From contig NC_013081.1 in the NCBI RefSeq assembly GCF_000142805.1, positions 1,457,775 through 1,521,774 of the forward strand: a DNA stretch of 64,000 nt, given 5' to 3'. This document shows, one piece after another, positions 60,810 to 64,000 of this stretch. The stretch's first letter is position 1. Every line of letters begins with the position of its first letter. Source of the DNA: Lachancea thermotolerans CBS 6340. Taxonomy: Eukaryota; Ascomycota; Saccharomycetes; Saccharomycetales; Saccharomycetaceae. Made by a program: the position numbers and the translations under genes. A model generated the notes under the pieces. It saw only the letters and a list, made by a program, of their open reading frames with translations. It was not told where the DNA came from and did no database searches.

Positions 60810-62114
60810 CTTCTACTTCAGGAGTTTGACAGATTGTTATTTTTGCAACGCGGGGGCCAAACTGTTTATTTCGGAGACTTAGGCGAAAGATGCCAAACTA
60901 TGATCGATTATTTTGAAAAGAATGGAGCGCACCAGTGTCCGAAGGATGTTAATCCCGCTGAATGGATGCTTGAAGTTATCGGTGCTGCTCCAGGCTCTCA
61001 TGCTGACCAAGATTATCATGAAGTTTGGAAAGCCTCTAAAGAGTGTAAGGCAACACAGGCAGAACTGGAATGGATGGAAAAAGAGCTCGTAAAAAAGTCG
61101 CAGGACAATTTTGAACGGGGCGAGTTTGCTTCTTCTCTTCTATTTCAATACTTTTTTGTAACGAAACGGTTGTTTCAGCAATATTGGCGCACGCCGTCTT
61201 ATTTGTGGTCCAAAGCAATTTTGACTCTGTTTTCGCAAATATTCATTGGTTTCACTTTCTTCAAAGCGGACAGATCTTTACAAGGTCTGCAAAATCAAAT
61301 GTTGTCTGTTTTCATGTTTACGGTGGTTTTCAACCCTACTGTGCAGCAATACCTTCCAACATACATTTCCCAAAGAGATTTGTATGAAGCAAGAGAACGG
61401 CCTTCTAAAACGTTCTCCTGGATTGCCTTCATCCTCTCACAAATAACTGTCGAGATTCCATGGAATTTCACTATTGGTACACTTGGCTTTTCCTGTTACT
61501 ACTACCCTGTAAGTTTCTACAGAAACGCGTCTTTTGCTAATCAATTACACGAGAGGGGGGCTCTTATCTGGCTGTTTTGTACCGCATTTTATGTTTTTAC
61601 TGGATCTATGGCCCAACTTTGCGTCGCTAGCCAGGAGGTTGCTCAATCTGCTGGTCATATAGCATCATTGTTGTTTGTTTTGTCTTTGTCTTTTTGTGGC
61701 GTGATGGTTACACCCAACAACATGCCTGGATTTTGGAAATTCATGTATCGGGTCTCACCCTTGACATATTTTATTGATGGCGTGCTTTCTACAGGTATTG
61801 CAAACTCAAAAGTCGAGTGTTCGGATTATGAATTTGTTACTTTCACGCCACGTTCCGGCCAAAACTGTGGTGAATATATGGCATTATACATTGACGCTGC
61901 GGGCACGGGCTATATAAAGGACTCTGGCGCTACAGTCAAGTGTTCATTTTGTCCAGCTTCTTCCACGAATGCTTTTCTAAAAATGGTGAGCTCAAATTAT
62001 AGCCATAGATGGAGAAACTATGGTATATTTTTGTGTTACATTTGTTTCAATATTTTTGCATCAGTGTTTTTGTACTGGCTCGCAAGAGTTCCTAAGAGAA
62101 AGGCTGGCAGCTGA
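60810..62114 (+). pseudogene. Pdr5-type ABC drug-efflux transporter, C-terminal third only
   Basis: The frame opens right after the Ty 3' LTR with LLLQEFDRLLFLQRGG, which corresponds to Pdr5 just after the H-loop of the second nucleotide-binding domain. It then follows Pdr5 closely through GQTVYFGDLGERCQTMIDYFEKNGAH, NPAEWMLEVIGAAPGSHADQDYHEVW, QQYWRTPSYLWSKAILT and six membrane segments (TMD2) to a natural end at WLARVPKRKAGS, 434 residues in all. The first TMD, first NBD and the Walker A/B motifs of NBD2 are absent from the window. It cannot be a functional pump. Confidence 0.95.
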
Positions 62115-62280
62115 TAAAGGAAACCCTGAAGCTGATAGTTAAGGTACCAAATGGGGAGCTGAGTATGCTGCACCTTTGTCATAAATATGATACCCCCTTC
62201 ATAACTTTTGATTCGTTGAAATAAGTTCCTAAAACAGATATCCTCAGTTAACTAAGAAGAGAATTTCCTATTTGTAAAAT
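62115..62280. other. 3' flank of the Pdr5-type fragment
   Basis: Short terminator region between the transporter stop and an LTR fragment; no other feature is seen. Confidence 0.4.
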
Positions 62281-62354
62281 TGTCGGGTTGTAATCGGATT
62301 ATTGTCGTGTAATAGTGCCAAGTTGCATAATGCCACATTGGTATGAAGTGATAC
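62281..62354 (+). repeat. LTR 5' fragment
   Basis: TGTCGGGTTGTAATCGGATT...GTGCCAAGTTGCATAATGCCACATTGGTATGAAGTGATA matches the first 74 bp of the LTR family, after which similarity ends. Confidence 0.85.
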
Positions 62355-63875
62355 GTTTAAGTGATGCTACTGCTGCTGATAAGTGGGGGAGTATGGTGGG
62401 TTTTCTTGTATTTATGCCCATCCTTTGGGGGGATCCTTCCATAATGTATATTTTTGAAAACACCCAAAACTGTGTGCTCCCTGATGAAGAGCTTGCGAGA
62501 GTGTGAACATGGCGTGGCTTGTCCCTGCGTCACGTGTGTCTTTCTTCAGACACGTGCTACTCTCTCGTCACATGCTCCTGTGACCTGTCACCTGTCACCT
62601 GCTTCTCACCAGTCACGTGCCTTGATTACTCCGAGTGCCATCCCGACTCATATTCTTACGCTTTTGGGTAGTTTGCCATTCGCCATTCGCCATTTGCCAT
62701 TTGCCATTCCCCCCGCGTGGATTTCGTTAAGTACTGCACATTCTTGATCGCGATATGGGCTGCACAAATCATATCTATCGATAAACAATTGGCTTATCTT
62801 GGAGTGCTGCCTGCTGTAATAAAAGGTCTTTTCCTCATCCTCCTTCTCCTCTCACTATAAACCTCCCACCTCTCTCCCACCAAATGTCACCTCCACTAAT
62901 TAGAAATACTCCTGTTTTGGATATCCGTAGTTTCCCCTCCTGCTCCGGCACTCGGTGTTTGAGAGCGAGGGACCACATCATCTCTTACGGAAGTTCATAG
63001 AGCAAAAGGCAGAGATGCAGAAGGCCGCAAACCACTTGGACGGCTACCTGATATTTGTTAATAGCCGCAACAGACCGGTGCCAAAGCTGTAGGACTGGGC
63101 GGTGCGCCAACTGCCGGTGACGCGAGTAGGAGCTACGGGGAGGGCTGTAGTAGGGTCACATGGTGTAGAGGTGGTTGTACGGGCATGAGATGTATGGGTA
63201 GGTTTACGAATGAGCGCGGCAAGAAGGACTATGAGCGGATGCAGACAAACTTCACATGGAAGAGGGGTGATGAGGGAGTACTGCGGTGTGTTCATTTCCT
63301 GTCTAGCATTTATAGTTGTTCCTATATCGAGACAAATGGACGTTGAAAAATATATTCTGACACCTAAATATGAAAAGTGGGCTCGTAGATTGACTTCATT
63401 GAAGGATTAAAAGAATCATTTCCCAAGTCCTCAACTAGGAGCTGTAGAGCTCGTGCAGTGAGCGTAGTACTAGTGTCCTGACACCCTCATTGTGGAAGTG
63501 CTCTAACTGTGTCTATACCGTCTACAGCACCAGTAATCACTGAATACGTGAGGGTGTAGTCAGATATGAGGTAGGCAGTAATGGGTCCTGGAGGGCCGTC
63601 TCCCACAGAGTCATCTGCCATCATGTTCTTCTCCACAGTTGCTTTAATATATAGCGGGTGTACCAGAGGGAGTGCCCCAAGTATCCCGAGCTGTTCCAAG
63701 TGTCCGGGAGTATCAATTGGGAGTATCCGTCAGGAGTCTTGATTATAGGTATCTCTTGGGAGTGTCTGGGACGGTGGGATGTTCTAGATAGATGGAGTGT
63801 TTGAGTGAAAGAGTGTCCGAGATAGGGGAGATAGAGCAAATATCCTAGATGGAATTGTCCAAAATGTAGTTACGA
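62355..63875. other. Subtelomere-like region without a supported gene
   Basis: It contains three CACGTG within 89 bp (62531, 62551, 62614), short CCTGTCA repeats near 62584-62599, a 7-bp tandem repeat at 62675-62709, a pyrimidine-rich stretch near 62830-62890, a Rap1-like motif near 63190, and many GGGAGT/GAGTGT words from 63640 on. Open frames here are short and of random composition. Confidence 0.5.
62675..62709 (+). repeat. 7-bp tandem repeat, five copies
   Basis: GCCATTC, GCCATTC, GCCATTT, GCCATTT, GCCATTC in direct succession. Confidence 0.9.
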
Positions 63876-63959
63876 GGAGTACGTGGAGTGCGTGGAGTAC
63901 GTGGAGTACGTGGAGTGCGTGGAGTACGTGGAGTGCGTGGAGTGCGTGGAGTACGTGGA
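63876..63959 (+). repeat. 9-bp minisatellite GGAGTRCGT, nine copies
   Basis: Nine units differing only at one A/G position (order A, G, A, A, G, A, G, G, A at the R position) plus a partial unit. The G/T-rich strand points to the right end. Confidence 0.92.
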
Positions 63960-64000
63960 AAGCGGATGGAGAGTCGAGAGTTGGATATATGAGGTGAGTG

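Noticed and set aside
60834-62114. A complete half-size ABC transporter gene
   Set aside because: There is no ATG at the frame start, the open frame begins at the LTR edge, and the sequence aligns to the interior of Pdr5.
63876-63959. Telomeric repeat
   Set aside because: The unit does not match a known yeast telomere repeat and the array is short, with non-repeat sequence after it.
1-64000. CRISPR arrays, bacterial operons, riboswitches
   Set aside because: The gene set is that of a yeast nuclear chromosome; no regularly spaced direct repeats with unique spacers are seen.

Overview
The window is nuclear DNA of a budding yeast of the family Saccharomycetaceae, and its right end looks subtelomeric. 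Genes are compact and intron-less, the standard code reads well, and the tRNA-Gly(GCC) and nearly all proteins have clear Saccharomyces cerevisiae counterparts. The left end keeps the VPS9 - TAF13 - ARG81 order known from S. cerevisiae chromosome XIII, with ERO1 placed between VPS9 and TAF13. A protoploid genus such as Lachancea fits, but that is inference.

Left arm, 1-23 kb, intact genes: end of VPS9, ERO1, TAF13, ARG81, a YMR315W-like oxidoreductase and the flavohemoglobin YHB1. Next comes a sulfur block: a YHR112C-like PLP enzyme, a Dal5-family permease resembling the sulfur-compound carrier Soa1, and a bacterial-type arylsulfatase, with Met31/32- and Cbf1-type motifs in the promoters. Two GPI cell-wall proteins and a ferric reductase (Aft-type site upstream) follow.

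Middle, 23-42 kb: tRNA-Gly(GCC), a Vba-like permease, an unrecognised 229-aa protein divergent from the sulfite exporter SSU1, GTT1, an Mch-type monocarboxylate-permease relative, a doubly broken ADH4-like gene, an AAD-type aldo-keto reductase, and an amidohydrolase with GATA motifs upstream.

Right, 42-64 kb, mobile-element-rich and decaying: eight LTR sequences of a Ty1/copia family; a Dal5-family permease with one stop codon between two inverted LTRs; a YNR064C-like hydrolase with one stop; an Sfp1-type zinc-finger fragment; a divergent MAL pair (alpha-glucoside transporter with a 1-nt frameshift, intact maltase) between a second pair of inverted LTRs; a Ty1/copia element that keeps the CTTAGGC +1 frameshift site but has a broken gag and a stop in pol; and the last third of a Pdr5-type ABC transporter cut off at the Ty 3' LTR. 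The final 1.7 kb has short tandem repeats and no convincing gene.

Together the window holds a sulfur-scavenging block, a probable nitrogen-scavenging pair whose permease is broken, and a maltose-utilisation pair. Lesions are confined to the right-hand 28 kb.
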